DNA of 46,371 bases from Candidatus Peribacteraceae bacterium (GTDB lineage Bacteria > Patescibacteriota > Gracilibacteria > Peribacterales > Peribacteraceae): contig JAQWAC010000005.1 of the NCBI GenBank assembly GCA_028707875.1, positions 1 to 46,371 of the forward strand, read 5' to 3'. A program made the position numbers and the translations under genes. Below, one piece after another: positions 7,520 through 17,300 of this stretch (positions are counted from its first letter, which is position 1; each line of letters opens with the position of its first letter). The notes under the pieces were generated by a model that saw nothing but the letters and a program-made list of their open reading frames with translations, was not told the DNA's origin and made no database searches.

Positions 7520-8725
7520 ATGTCTCACTTATTTACATCGGAGTCCGTGACGGAAGGGCATCCCGATAAGATCTGCGATCAGATCAGTGACGCCATTCTG
7601 GATGCAGCGTTGAAGCTGGATCCGAATGCGCACGTGGCGTGCGAGTGTCTGGCCACCACCGGCATCGTGGTCGGGGCGGGCGAGATGCGAACCAACGGCT
7701 ATATTCCCATCGCCGATGTGGCGCGCGAGACGATCCGCGAGATCGGCTACGACGACGGCTCCTACGGATTCGATCACAAGGCGTGCGCCGTGCTCGTGGC
7801 GGTCGGTGAACAGAGTGCGGATATCCAGCTGGGCGTGGACAGCGACAAGAACGAAAAAAAAGAACAGGGCGCCGGCGATCAGGGGCTCATGTTCGGCTTT
7901 GCCTGTGATGAGACGCCGGAGCTCATGCCGCTCCCGATTTCACTCTCCCATAAACTGGTGAAGCGTCTGGCGGAAGTTCGCAAGAACGGCACGGTTCCGT
8001 ACCTCCGTCCGGACGGAAAGAGTCAGGTCACGGTGGAATACGGCGATGACGGCAAGCCCGTGCGCGTGCAGTGCGTCGTCATTTCCACGCAACATGCGGA
8101 GTCCGTATCGCATGAGCAGATCTGTATCGATATGAAGAAGCATGTGATCGAGCCGGTGTGCGGCAAGTATCTGGATGCGCGGACGCAGTACCACATCAAC
8201 CCGACGGGACGTTTTGTGGTCGGAGGCCCTCCGGGGGACTGCGGACTGACCGGACGCAAGATCATCGTGGATACGTACGGCGGCTACGGCCGTCACGGCG
8301 GCGGCGCCTTCTCCGGCAAGGATCCGAGCAAGGTGGACCGCTCGGCTGCGTACGCGGCCCGCTGGGTGGCCAAGCACGTGGTGAAGGCGGGACTGGCCAA
8401 GAAGTGCGAGGTGCAGGTGGCGTACGCCATCGGTGTCGCGGCGCCGGTTTCCATTCGCGTGGATACCTTCGGCACGGGATCCTTCGATGATCGCGTCATC
8501 GAGCAGGCCGTCACGGAAGTCTTCGATCTCAAGCCCGCTTCCATCATCCGCGACCTCGACTTGCTCCGCCCGCAGTATCGTAACCTTGCTGCCTACGGAC
8601 ACATGGGTCGCGAGGATCTGAAGGTGAAGTGGGAGGAGACGCCGCGTATCAATGATCTTCTGAAGGCGGTGAGTGCCGCCACGCAGAAGAGCGCCAATGG
8701 AGCGAAGGCCGCAGCGGTGTGCTGA
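7520..8725 (+). CDS. metK: S-adenosylmethionine synthetase
   Basis: A 401-aa enzyme making SAM from methionine and ATP. Family signatures are complete: [16 protein letters not shown] near the N-terminus (ATP and metal binding), GAGDQG in the middle, and [19 protein letters not shown] (P-loop-like phosphate-binding block) before the C-terminal domain. Length is close to the usual 380-400, with an Ala/Lys-rich tail of about 15 residues. The gene stands alone behind a SAM-I riboswitch, so its product probably feeds back on its own mRNA. The ATG is fixed by the family start [15 protein letters not shown]. No Shine-Dalgarno sequence is obvious. Confidence 0.97.
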   Translation: MSHLFTSESVTEGHPDKICDQISDAILDAALKLDPNAHVACECLATTGIVVGAGEMRTNGYIPIADVARETIREIGYDDGSYGFDHKACAVLVAVGEQSADIQLGVDSDKNEKKEQGAGDQGLMFGFACDETPELMPLPISLSHKLVKRLAEVRKNGTVPYLRPDGKSQVTVEYGDDGKPVRVQCVVISTQHAESVSHEQICIDMKKHVIEPVCGKYLDARTQYHINPTGRFVVGGPPGDCGLTGRKIIVDTYGGYGRHGGGAFSGKDPSKVDRSAAYAARWVAKHVVKAGLAKKCEVQVAYAIGVAAPVSIRVDTFGTGSFDDRVIEQAVTEVFDLKPASIIRDLDLLRPQYRNLAAYGHMGREDLKVKWEETPRINDLLKAVSAATQKSANGAKAAAVC

Positions 8726-8747
8726 AAATCGTCTTTCCCATTTTTCC

Positions 8748-8957
8748 ATGAACAGGCTGTGTGCATACGACCTCAGTGCCGAGGAAGTACAGCGGGCACA
8801 GGAACTGCTGCAGGCGGGCGGCAAAACATCGGAAGAAATCATCCGTGAATTGCGGGGGGAACAGGCGACGTTGCTGGACCCTCCGCAGTTCCCGGTCAAT
8901 GTGCAGCGGCGTGTGCAGGAGCTGCTGGCACAGAGACGAAAAGAATCGGCGGTGTAG
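8748..8957 (+). CDS. Small helical hypothetical protein downstream of metK
   Basis: A 69-aa hydrophilic protein, probably two or three amphipathic helices (residues 10-40 and 53-66), with many Glu/Gln/Arg/Leu and no membrane segment. It starts 22 nt after the metK stop, likely in the same transcript, and ends 6 nt before the convergent amidase-SpoIID gene. I do not recognise a family. Helix-favouring composition and tight packing support it as real. An in-frame upstream extension into metK has no support. Confidence 0.55.
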   Translation: MNRLCAYDLSAEEVQRAQELLQAGGKTSEEIIRELRGEQATLLDPPQFPVNVQRRVQELLAQRRKESAV

Positions 8958-8963
8958 CGGCAA

Positions 8964-10988
8964 TCATTGCGCCAGCTGTTCCACCTTCGTCCCTGCGTAG
9001 TAGTACTCCAGAATCTGCTCGGCTTTCTTCCCTTCCGTTGCCTGTGCCTTGGCTCCGCAGCCGGACATGCCGACTCCGTGTCCCGCCATCGGGAGGCCTT
9101 TGCACCAAGGGTCATCTTTACTTGAGAAGACTTCCGCGAACGGGAAATTATTCCAGCCGTTTTCGGCCGGTGTGCGGGTTCGCCCGTCATCGGAAGAGAA
9201 GTACGCCGCCTTGATGATGGCGCCGTTCTTGGTAAGGACCTGCCCCGTCGTGCTCGCTACCGCCTTCACCCACTGTGGGTTCGTGCGCTCCGCATATTTC
9301 CCCTGATAGAGCTGGAAGGTGGCGGGGGAATCATCACCGTCGTAGGGCATGCCGGGGAACTTGCGATGCTCGGCATCCAGATAGAACACGGCATAGCTCC
9401 GGGCGGCGATCGCAAAGGCCCGCTGCTTCTCGTACGGCTCCGTATCGGGCTCTTCGCCCAGTCCCGCGATGTAATCCTCGAGCGGCAATTCATCGATGAG
9501 CGCGGCCTTTCCGGCAATCATCTGGCAGGTGATGTCACCGCGGTAGCGGAGTCTGAGATCGGTGAAGTCATAGGATGTGCAGGTTTGTCCGGCCTTCTCG
9601 CGCGAGGTGAGACGGATGCGGATGAGGGGGGAGGCGACCGAAGATGCCGAAGAAACCGAGGAAGCCGAAGAGGAACTTCGCCGCGAGCCGGGCGTGGGGA
9701 TATTGACGCGGTCACTCGCTGAGAAGCTCATGCTCACGGGCTCGCCGGTCGGGGAGCGGGTCCGGCGTCCTTCCGCATTCAGCGTGAAGGTCACGGGTCC
9801 GATATCCACCGTGTACGTTCCCGGTTCGCTCGGCACCTGAAAGCGGAGGCGGATCGTTTCTACTTCCCCCTCGTGGAGCAGGCGCGGCGCGAAGATCTCC
9901 TCGCGGATGCGCTGGTTCTCCTTATCGAGCTGTTGCCAGATGCCGATGCGGTTGGAGCTGCGCATCACCGAAGCGATGCGGGCGCGTCGTTGCACGGCCA
10001 TGCCGCCCGCGCGGAACAGGAGCGAGACGGTCGCCTGTCCGCCGGGCCGGATACTCACTGCGGTATCGCCGATGGGAGTGAGCGTCGGGTCATCGGGCTG
10101 CAGGTTCAATGCTCTCAGCCGCAGAGTCCGCCGGTCATCGGTTTTGTCCGCATAGTTCTTGTCGAGCGACGGCGGGAATTTCACGGAGGCGGAGAGATTG
10201 CCTGTGGCCGTGTTCCTGCGGATTTGATCGAGCACGCCGAAGAGGAAATATCCCGGGCAGGCCGTGGAGACGGTATCGCGGTGGCCCACGACCACCGGCA
10301 TGGATTTGCCGTGGAAGACGGTGTTGTGCTCCAAGTTAAGCCCGTAGCGGTTTGCCAGATCGTCGATCAGCCACTGGAGGCTTCGCGTCTGATCAAGTGT
10401 CGGCTCCTCCTGCTCGAAGTTCCCGATGAGGGCGATGCCGACGGTTCCCACGTTCGCGCAGTACGCATGTCCGCCGACCACCTTGTCTCCGCCTGCACGA
10501 CCTTCGTAAATCTGTCCGTTCTCGTCGATGATGTAGTTGTAGCCGATGTCCCCCCACCCGAGTGATCCGGCGTGGTACTGGTAGAGCGCGCGAACACGTT
10601 CAAGGGGCGTACGGGCATCCCCCTTCAGGAGCTGGGCGGTGTGGTGCACGACGATGAGTCTGATCGAAGAGGAGTAGCTCTGCGGCCAGCGGAGTTTCCT
10701 GCCGCTCGCATCCGTGGTCATCGTACGTGCCGCTTTGAATTCCGTCGGGTATTTCCGCTGTGCTTCCTCACAGTTCTTCACACGCTCGGGAACCACCTTG
10801 TCTTCATCCGCGGGGACGAACGTTTCGGCGGGCTTGGGTTCCTTCGTATCCGTGTAGAGGAGGTTCTCGTCCGCGCCCCACTCCGCGCGCGTGAGAATCC
10901 GCGGCCGCGCACCGGCGGCCCCCGCGTGATCAATCCCGAAAACAAGTGCCGATGAACAGAGGAGCGCAGCTAAAATAATTCGTCGCAT
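8964..10988 (-). CDS. Secreted fusion: N-acetylmuramoyl-L-alanine amidase (PGRP type) + SpoIID-like domain
   Basis: A 674-aa exported protein. Residues 1-25 form a signal peptide ending AGAAG. A PGRP/Amidase_2 domain follows (about 30-265): LTRAEWGAD, VVHHTA, YNYIIDENGQIYEGR and GHRDTVSTACPG supply the His/His/Cys zinc site and catalytic residues. A central beta-rich part and a Ser-rich linker lead to a SpoIID domain (about 480-674) with LPLEDYIAGLGEE, YFSSDDGRTRTPAENGW and HGVGMSGCGAKAQA. Amidases remove stem peptides and SpoIID cuts the resulting bare glycan. The fusion places both steps on one chain. It probably remodels wall at the outer face. Confidence 0.93.
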   Translation of the reverse strand: MRRIILAALLCSSALVFGIDHAGAAGARPRILTRAEWGADENLLYTDTKEPKPAETFVPADEDKVVPERVKNCEEAQRKYPTEFKAARTMTTDASGRKLRWPQSYSSSIRLIVVHHTAQLLKGDARTPLERVRALYQYHAGSLGWGDIGYNYIIDENGQIYEGRAGGDKVVGGHAYCANVGTVGIALIGNFEQEEPTLDQTRSLQWLIDDLANRYGLNLEHNTVFHGKSMPVVVGHRDTVSTACPGYFLFGVLDQIRRNTATGNLSASVKFPPSLDKNYADKTDDRRTLRLRALNLQPDDPTLTPIGDTAVSIRPGGQATVSLLFRAGGMAVQRRARIASVMRSSNRIGIWQQLDKENQRIREEIFAPRLLHEGEVETIRLRFQVPSEPGTYTVDIGPVTFTLNAEGRRTRSPTGEPVSMSFSASDRVNIPTPGSRRSSSSASSVSSASSVASPLIRIRLTSREKAGQTCTSYDFTDLRLRYRGDITCQMIAGKAALIDELPLEDYIAGLGEEPDTEPYEKQRAFAIAARSYAVFYLDAEHRKFPGMPYDGDDSPATFQLYQGKYAERTNPQWVKAVASTTGQVLTKNGAIIKAAYFSSDDGRTRTPAENGWNNFPFAEVFSSKDDPWCKGLPMAGHGVGMSGCGAKAQATEGKKAEQILEYYYAGTKVEQLAQ

Positions 10989-11066
10989 CGTGGAAGAGAG
11001 TATAGCGGAAGAAGACGAATTATTTATAACCCGGAGCAGAAAGCTTCCTGCGCTTGGTTGCGCCGG

Positions 11067-12185
11067 TTAATTCTTCACCAGAATTTCCTCATATGCGTCC
11101 ACCATTTTTTCCAATGAAAACTTCTCTCTCGCCGTGCACTTGCCGCTATGGGCGATGGCCGCACGCTTGTCACGCTGCAGGAGTGCCCGCAGGGCTTCAT
11201 GTAACGCCCCCGAGGAGTCCGGACGCACCACGATGGCATCTTTGCCCGCTTCCAGAAATCGTGCGATGCCGCAGATATCCGTCATGATGGTGGGGATGCC
11301 GAGTGTCATCGCCTCCGCCGCCGCGAGTCCGAAGGGATCATGCGTGCGGGAGGGCAGGATGAATGCGTCGAGGGAACGGTAGAAGGGTCCGATGGAGCTC
11401 ACGGACGGAATGATGCGTACGCGGTCGGTGAGTCCGTTCCCCTCCACGAGCTTGCGGAGGAAATTCTCCTCTCGTCCGCTCCCGACGACGGTGAGCGTCA
11501 CTTGCGGGAGATCGATCACGGCCTCAATGAGAAGGTCGATGCCCTTGTCCTTCGTCAGTCGTGCGATGCATCCCACATGCAACGTGTCCCCGCTCCGCTC
11601 CGTCAGGTCATGCACTTCATCTGTGGGGAGCGATTCCTGCAGACGTTCCAGATCGATGCCGTTGGGGATGCTCTCGACCCGATCGGCGGGCCACCCGAGG
11701 TCGATGTACAGGTCGCGGCTGAGGTCCGAGACGACGACGGTCGTGACGCTCTTCGCCATCTCCTTCAGCTGCGGAAGCCACGGGTTTTTGGTGAGCCACC
11801 GTCCGATGCCGTCGTGCTCCAGCCAGATCACGCGAATGCCGCGCTTGAGGGCGAGCGGAGTCAGGAGAATTTTTTCCGACAGGCTTAACATGACAATCGC
11901 ATCGATGTCGTGGAGTTCGTCGAGTGCCGTTTCGAGCTTCTGTTGCATCTTCTTCTTTCTCCATACAAAACTCAGAGCGTGATATTTGGAGACGGGCGGT
12001 GCGCCGATGAAGAGTTCCGCCGCGGGGATGCCGTTGTCCCAGCAGATGTGGAGCAGGGTCGGGCAGCTCCCGAGGAAGGCCACCGCATGGCGTCGTTTGA
12101 GGAGTCCCTGCATGAGAGACAGAGTCTGCACCTCCGCACCTCCGTAGCGGCTCTCCAATGGAAAACGGGTGAATAGAATTTTCAT
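11067..12185 (-). CDS. Glycosyltransferase family 4
   Basis: A 372-aa GT-B glycosyltransferase. The N-terminal Rossmann domain starts MKILFTRFPLESRYGGAEVQ, with the glycine loop typical of GT4. The donor half has GCIARLTKDKGIDLLIEA, VVGSGREE and DPFGLAAAEAM. The usual E-x7-E donor motif has Asp in the first position (D-x7-E), a small departure. The acceptor is unknown; candidates are envelope glycans or glycolipids. The ATG at 12185 is preferred over an upstream in-frame codon because it matches the family start. A TACAAT box lies about 33 nt upstream, back to back with the promoter of the next gene. Confidence 0.9.
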   Translation of the reverse strand: MKILFTRFPLESRYGGAEVQTLSLMQGLLKRRHAVAFLGSCPTLLHICWDNGIPAAELFIGAPPVSKYHALSFVWRKKKMQQKLETALDELHDIDAIVMLSLSEKILLTPLALKRGIRVIWLEHDGIGRWLTKNPWLPQLKEMAKSVTTVVVSDLSRDLYIDLGWPADRVESIPNGIDLERLQESLPTDEVHDLTERSGDTLHVGCIARLTKDKGIDLLIEAVIDLPQVTLTVVGSGREENFLRKLVEGNGLTDRVRIIPSVSSIGPFYRSLDAFILPSRTHDPFGLAAAEAMTLGIPTIMTDICGIARFLEAGKDAIVVRPDSSGALHEALRALLQRDKRAAIAHSGKCTAREKFSLEKMVDAYEEILVKN

Positions 12186-12219
12186 CGTCCGGACCGGGGA
12201 AATCCCCATGGCAAGTCCA

Positions 12220-12247
12220 TTGTACTCATTAATTTGCCTTGTACACT
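12220..12247 (+). promoter_or_regulatory. Promoter for the 12256 gene, leaderless arrangement
   Basis: TTGTAC at 12220-12225 and TACACT at 12242-12247 are separated by 16 nt, and the ATG follows 8 nt after the -10 box. Transcription would start at or just before the start codon. The boxes are only moderately good. Confidence 0.4.
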
Positions 12248-12255
12248 ACCGCTCC

Positions 12256-12627
12256 ATGAAGAAAATCGGCCGTCAAAAGGCGCATATCTTTCGCGGGGAT
12301 GAAACACCTCCGCCGGATGGAGCACTCCTCCGGACCCTGAATCAAGCGGCTTTCGGGAAACTGGATCCCTTTTTGCAACGTGTTATTCGAGAGCGCATCG
12401 GCGATGCGCTCGGGATGCAGACCGCCATCGAGTCGTATCTCGGCGGGCTCCATCCGAGTGAGCGGGACAACATGCGCCGGCGCGTTTATCGCGTATTCAA
12501 CGTGCACGAAAGAGACTGCATCCAGCCGCACGAATCCGCCCCGTCTATCGGGTGTTGCGCGGAGAATAGTGCTCAGGCTTTCGCCACCAGTTTGTGCAAT
12601 ACGCCGCAGGTTTCTCCGACGGACTGA
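12256..12627 (+). CDS. Hypothetical 123-aa protein
   Basis: A basic, mostly helical protein (MKKIGRQKAHIFRGDE at the start) without signal or membrane segment. The C-terminal third is cysteine-rich (DC, CC, LC within about 30 residues). I do not recognise it. It runs divergent from the GT4 gene and its last 55 bp overlap the end of the convergent gene at 12573, so its true C-terminus may be read differently. A promoter-like pair immediately upstream and the absence of any other gene in this 0.3 kb favour it. Confidence 0.5.
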   Translation: MKKIGRQKAHIFRGDETPPPDGALLRTLNQAAFGKLDPFLQRVIRERIGDALGMQTAIESYLGGLHPSERDNMRRRVYRVFNVHERDCIQPHESAPSIGCCAENSAQAFATSLCNTPQVSPTD

Positions 12628-12968
12628 CGGCGCGTATCGATGGCATGATCGAAGATTTTTTGCGCCTTCAGGCTCCTGCCCAGATAGACGGACTTGAGAT
12701 CCTTGGGGAATGATTCCTGCACCGTGTCGATCATCTCCGCGGCGGGGCAGGTGATCACCACATTGAATCCCTCTTTGAGAGCGTCTTTGGCGCACTCACA
12801 GGCGACCAGCAGCGCGAAGAACGCGCCCATGCCGATGACATCATCGGGATCGTCATTGCCCTGCAAATCTTCCAGCGCCAGATGCCGCCAGTCCGGATGA
12901 TCGGCCAGAAACTGGTCGACGATCACCCCGCGGGACATTTCGGTGGCGCCACAGAGAAGCAAAACCAT
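12573..12968 (-). CDS. Hypothetical 131-aa protein with P-loop-like N-terminus
   Basis: The protein starts MVLLLCGATEMSRGVIVDQFL, a hydrophobic strand followed by a glycine turn placed like a P-loop but without the GKS/T consensus. ALEDLQGNDD and NVVITCPA then resemble strands of a Rossmann-like NTPase or kinase fold. If it binds nucleotide, it does so with an atypical loop. Two methionines upstream are in frame, and the ATG at 12968 gives the best start. It is the last gene of the minus-strand block holding the 1383-aa orphan and the receiver protein. Confidence 0.65.
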   Translation of the reverse strand: MVLLLCGATEMSRGVIVDQFLADHPDWRHLALEDLQGNDDPDDVIGMGAFFALLVACECAKDALKEGFNVVITCPAAEMIDTVQESFPKDLKSVYLGRSLKAQKIFDHAIDTRRQSVGETCGVLHKLVAKA

Positions 12969-13031
12969 AGGAAGAGATTCGGAGTGGGTATCAGAACATA
13001 ATACCACAAATCATTCTCTGTAGGAATGGTC

Positions 13032-13472
13032 TCAGGAGCCCTTCTGTAAGCCAAAAGTTTCGAGGAGTTTGCTTTTTTTCTCCTCCAATTCCATCCAGAG
13101 CAGGTCGAAGCCGTTTCGCGGGTATGTCATGTTGGTGGAGTACGCGGTATTGGCACCGGCGATGGCAGCTTCCGCACGGCGCGTCGAATATTCCGGACTC
13201 CTCTGGGGGTGTGATGTGACCAGTGCGATGAAACAGTCTCTGTTGAGTTCGCGCAGGGCACGGATGAGCTCGATCCCCTTGGTCTGTTCGGCGGGGAAGG
13301 AATAATCGATGAGTGCCGCAATGATGTGTTGCGCCTCAGAACGGATATGAGCCAAGCCTTCTGCCGAACTGCCGAATGCGGCAACGGGGAGTCCGATGGA
13401 TTCATCCAGAATACCCGCCAGTTCTTCGCGCTTCTCCCGCGTGTCATCAACCACGAGCGTGTGATAGTTCAT
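13032..13472 (-). CDS. Single-domain response regulator (receiver), atypical
   Basis: A 146-aa stand-alone receiver domain. LVVDD (acidic pair 9-10), the phospho-acceptor Asp56 in ALIDYSFP, and Thr86 in ALVTS are in place. The conserved Lys of the usual K-P motif is not seen; the corresponding stretch reads STNMTYP. About 30 extra C-terminal residues are charged and helical. No DNA-binding output domain is present, so it probably acts by protein contact. A soluble HATPase protein 7 kb upstream on the same strand is a possible partner (inference). Confidence 0.8.
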   Translation of the reverse strand: MNYHTLVVDDTREKREELAGILDESIGLPVAAFGSSAEGLAHIRSEAQHIIAALIDYSFPAEQTKGIELIRALRELNRDCFIALVTSHPQRSPEYSTRRAEAAIAGANTAYSTNMTYPRNGFDLLWMELEEKKSKLLETFGLQKGS

Positions 13473-13501
13473 GAGGGGAGAGATGATGCGGGTGCTTCCT
13501 T

Positions 13502-14290
13502 CTACCGGCGGAGGAAGCGGGGCCAGAGCGCTTCGTCAATCTTCAACCCGCGAAGGGCATTTGCCAGTGCGGCCTTTGCGATATTCTCCGTCCTGATGCG
13601 CTGCTGCATCGGTGCGTTCGGATTGACCATAGGAGTTCCGAGCAGGTTGACGAACCCGTTAATCGCCTGGTGAAGCGCCATGGGAGTGAGTGATCCCCTT
13701 TTTTCTCTTTCGCAAACGCTTGCGAGCATCTCCATCACTCGCCTGAGTTTGCGTGCCTCCGGCGTTTCCGTCGGCTGAACGGGTGGCCGGTAGACAGGAG
13801 TCTGCGCGGCGGGTGCCAGTTCCGGTTTTTTTGGGGCGGGTGCCGGCTGCGGCAACTTTGCCGGAGCGGCAGGAGTTTTTGGCGGGACTTTGCGTGGAGC
13901 GGTTGTGGGTTTGGGAGGAGTGAAAGCATCGGTCTTCGCCGGGGCAGGCGCCGCAAGCGCGGCCTGCGCGGCGGCTTTGGTTTCTGCTGTCGTCTTTGCC
14001 ACGGGTGCCTGCGGGCCGCCTTCCTCTTTTGGCTGTGATTTCAGACGGCGCTGCGAGGGGTCCTGTTCTTCCGTGACAGGTACGCGGTATTCTTTTCCGC
14101 TTCCGACATGAGAAATGGTGTCCACGCCGGGGGCGATTGCTTGAGCAATATCGAGCATCGTTTTTAATTGTTCCTTGGTCGGAGGATCCTGTGATATAAG
14201 CGGCTGTTTTTTCGGCTTCTGTTTCGGCCGCTCGGCCACGGCTACGCCGCCTTCCTGGGAACTGCGGAATCCGCGATGAGAGTCACACAT
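13502..14290 (-). CDS. Pro/Ala-rich protein with small C-terminal helical domain, unknown
   Basis: A 262-aa protein. Residues 1-50 are basic and polar, about 85-190 form a low-complexity Pro/Ala/Lys linker, and 195-262 form a compact helical domain (ARKLRRVMEMLASVCER and onward) ending WPRFLRR. There is no signal peptide or membrane helix. I do not recognise the domain. Start codons and gaps suggest co-transcription with the 1383-aa orphan just upstream (14 nt) and the receiver gene downstream (29 nt). A tethering or scaffold role would fit the linker but is speculation. Confidence 0.75.
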   Translation of the reverse strand: MCDSHRGFRSSQEGGVAVAERPKQKPKKQPLISQDPPTKEQLKTMLDIAQAIAPGVDTISHVGSGKEYRVPVTEEQDPSQRRLKSQPKEEGGPQAPVAKTTAETKAAAQAALAAPAPAKTDAFTPPKPTTAPRKVPPKTPAAPAKLPQPAPAPKKPELAPAAQTPVYRPPVQPTETPEARKLRRVMEMLASVCEREKRGSLTPMALHQAINGFVNLLGTPMVNPNAPMQQRIRTENIAKAALANALRGLKIDEALWPRFLRR

Positions 14291-14304
14291 GGGAGAGAGG
14301 GGGA

Positions 14305-17300
14305 TTAGACGTGGAGGAGGTAACGCAGATGTTCCCGGTATCGGGGATCGGAATCAATCACCTGTGGCTGCAGAGTCTCCACCTGCTGCCGGAGCCAGTC
14401 AACATTTGAGCGGACATCAAAGATGATACCTTCCCGCGGGGCTTCCGGCCCCAATTGCCGCACGTTTTCCTGATAGTGCTTTGCACAGGCAAAGTACAGA
14501 TCCTGGCAGGGCTTAACGCCTTCATGAAAATGAGCCAGATGGGGGGCATCGCTCTTGTCATACTTTTCGCGGTCACTCCGGAACACCCACGGCGCGTTCA
14601 GAACGCCGGCAATACCGTAGTGATGGAGAATGGCTTCCAGACGCCTGATGTATTCCTCGCCGAGCGCTGCAAACGGCCCGCCCGTCTGCATATCCACCAG
14701 TGCCGTTCCCACCAGCTGAATGGTGCGGGCATCTTCCGGATGGCGGCGTCCCAGCACGTCCGTGCGACCCTGTATGTTCGCATCTCCGCGCCGCATCATG
14801 AACGGCAGTGCGGCATTCGGGGCGCCGGCATCGTATGCCACCATGCGCGCGCCCGTGGCGTGATCATGCGTGCTCATGAAGGCGTCTTCCGTAAAGCGCG
14901 CGCTCCACTGCGTGGTGAGCAGTGAGGAGACGGCCAGATGTCCGCAGTGCTCCGGCACGATGCGCCCCGGCAGCCCGACCTGCAGCTGCGGATGGCGGTC
15001 TTTGATGGCGTTCTGCTGAATGAGCACGGCGATGGCGGTCTCCCACTCTTCCACCGACGGACGCGGCGGGAGCAGGAGAGATCGAGCGGCATGGATGAGG
15101 TGGAATCCGCTGTGGGCGTCGTACTGATTTTCTCCGACCAGCGCACTGAGCAATGTCACACTCTCCTCCTTGAAGGCCTCGTCCACATGCACCTTCCCGC
15201 CTACCGGTAAAAGACCGCGACCTGCCATACGCCAGCTGCGGATCTGTTCGCGCATTTCCGGACCCTGTTCGCGCAGCATTGCTTCGTAGCGACGGACGAG
15301 CGCGAGTACTTTGGGGGAGGGCTTGAGCAGATGTTCTCCGGTTTGCACTTCTTTCAACCGTGCTCGGGAGTAGCGCCGCGTGCGCGAGGAGGCGAGTGCG
15401 GAGTGCACGGGAATGGACAGGAGGGGGAGAGACTTCAGTGATCCGCGGGTGGCCGAGAGGATGTCGGAAATTTGATCCGGCACATGCTGAGTGCTCAGTT
15501 GCCCGCCTTCCGTCTGCGCTCCTGTTGGCACATCACTCTGCAGCAGTGCCGCGGAAGGTTCGGCAGGCAGGAGCTCCTCATTCACCACGCGCATGGCGCT
15601 CTCCAGTTGCATTGCTGCGGGGACCTCGGTTGCGGCGATGAGCCGGTCCACAACGTCCGGCAACACATAGACGACGGGAATGTCTCCTCCCCAGTATTCA
15701 CGCTTGAGTTCCGTGCGGAGCCAGTTGAGTTCCTGACGGATGAGGGCAAAACGGTCGTCGCCGCGGCCCGGTGTGGTGAGCATGTCGAGGCGGTTCGAGA
15801 ACAGCGTGATACGCTCGTTTGTGCGTCGCAGAGCTTCGGCCGCGCCCGGCAGGGAATCGAGCAGGTCCACGATGCTCTGACCGCACTCAATCGCCTGCCG
15901 GATATCCTTGAGGAGCGCCTTGCAATCGATGATGCCTGCATCCAGGCAGATCTGGAGACTATTGATGCGCTCGTTACGCATCCAGCTTTCCATTCCTTCA
16001 TCGTGGAACTCGGGAAGCGCCCCCTGTTTCCACTTGAGAATTCCCGCATGCAGAATGGAGAGAACGTCCTGGCGGGGGACGCCGGCTCTGCCGGAAATTT
16101 GGGTGAGAACCGAGCAGTTCTCCAGCACGCCGTCCAGTGCCTGCAGTCTCTTCTGTCGCGCCGCGCCCTCTATTTCCCCGATGGCATTCCGGATCCGCCA
16201 GTTAAGTTCCATGTCTTCGTCACGCTCTTCCACGTGCGCCACTTCTTTGCCTTCATCATCTTGGGAGTAGTAAATCCGTCCCGTGCGCCACTCGTTCCCG
16301 TTTTCATGCACGTTCCAGCAGCATTCTTTCTGCTCTTCCGGCGCGGCATCCACGGTAAGCCAGCGGAGCGTTTCCACAAGCTCCTCCTCGCTGAGGGCGC
16401 CCATGACCATGGCATCCAGCAAGTGCGAGAGTGTCATAGCCTGGTCGCAGCGGCGCTGCGCGGAGCGGCTGCTCCGGCGCACCTCAAACGGATTCCGGAA
16501 GAGATCGTGATTCATGTCTTCCAGCGTCACCACGGGGATACTGTGGTATTTCTGCAGCAAGCCGAGCAGCTCTTTGGGCGGACGCAGCGGATCGCGCATG
16601 CGCGGAGCGCACACGGAGAGATAGAGCAGCACGGCGTTCTCATAATCCCCTTCGCACTCCTCGCGCAGCTGTTTGTAGAATGCGAGCAGGCCGGTAAACG
16701 GTGCGATCGTGGTACCGCCCAGTAGCTTCTGCTCCTGCGGGGCAGGCAATTTCAGTTTTGGGGTGGGTGCGTTTGCCTGCGGCAGTAACCGGTGCTGCTC
16801 ATATTCGTGCATTGTGCCTGCGGCGAAGGCGATCCTGGCGCATGCACGTTTTTTCTGCGGCGTGGTGTAGAGGAGTGCCGTGAGCTCGCGCACATGGTCG
16901 GGCCTGGTGTTTGCGATGAGGAGTTGATCTTGTTCCGTTCTGGCTTTCCCCAACATGGAATGCAGAAGCGGCAGTAATCCGGGGAAAGTAACGCTTGCAT
17001 CTTCCGGTTCCAGTGCGGCGATGATGGGCGTTCCCGGACGCTCGCGCAGGACGTGTCCCAAAAATAATTCCTCCAGTACTTTCGCGCGCTGTTCCGCAGG
17101 CGTCTCTTCCGCGAGCAGAACCGCGTACTCCAATGTGCGCACGGCACGACGGGGATTCCCGATGCCGTATTCCCACACCACTTCGCTGCAGAGGTCCACG
17201 GCCATGTCCTCCCCCACCCCCTCCATCGCCGCGAGTTTGTGGCCGATCGTGCGGTAGGTTTCCAAAAGATACTCGGCGGAGAAAGACCCCGCCTCCGCGA

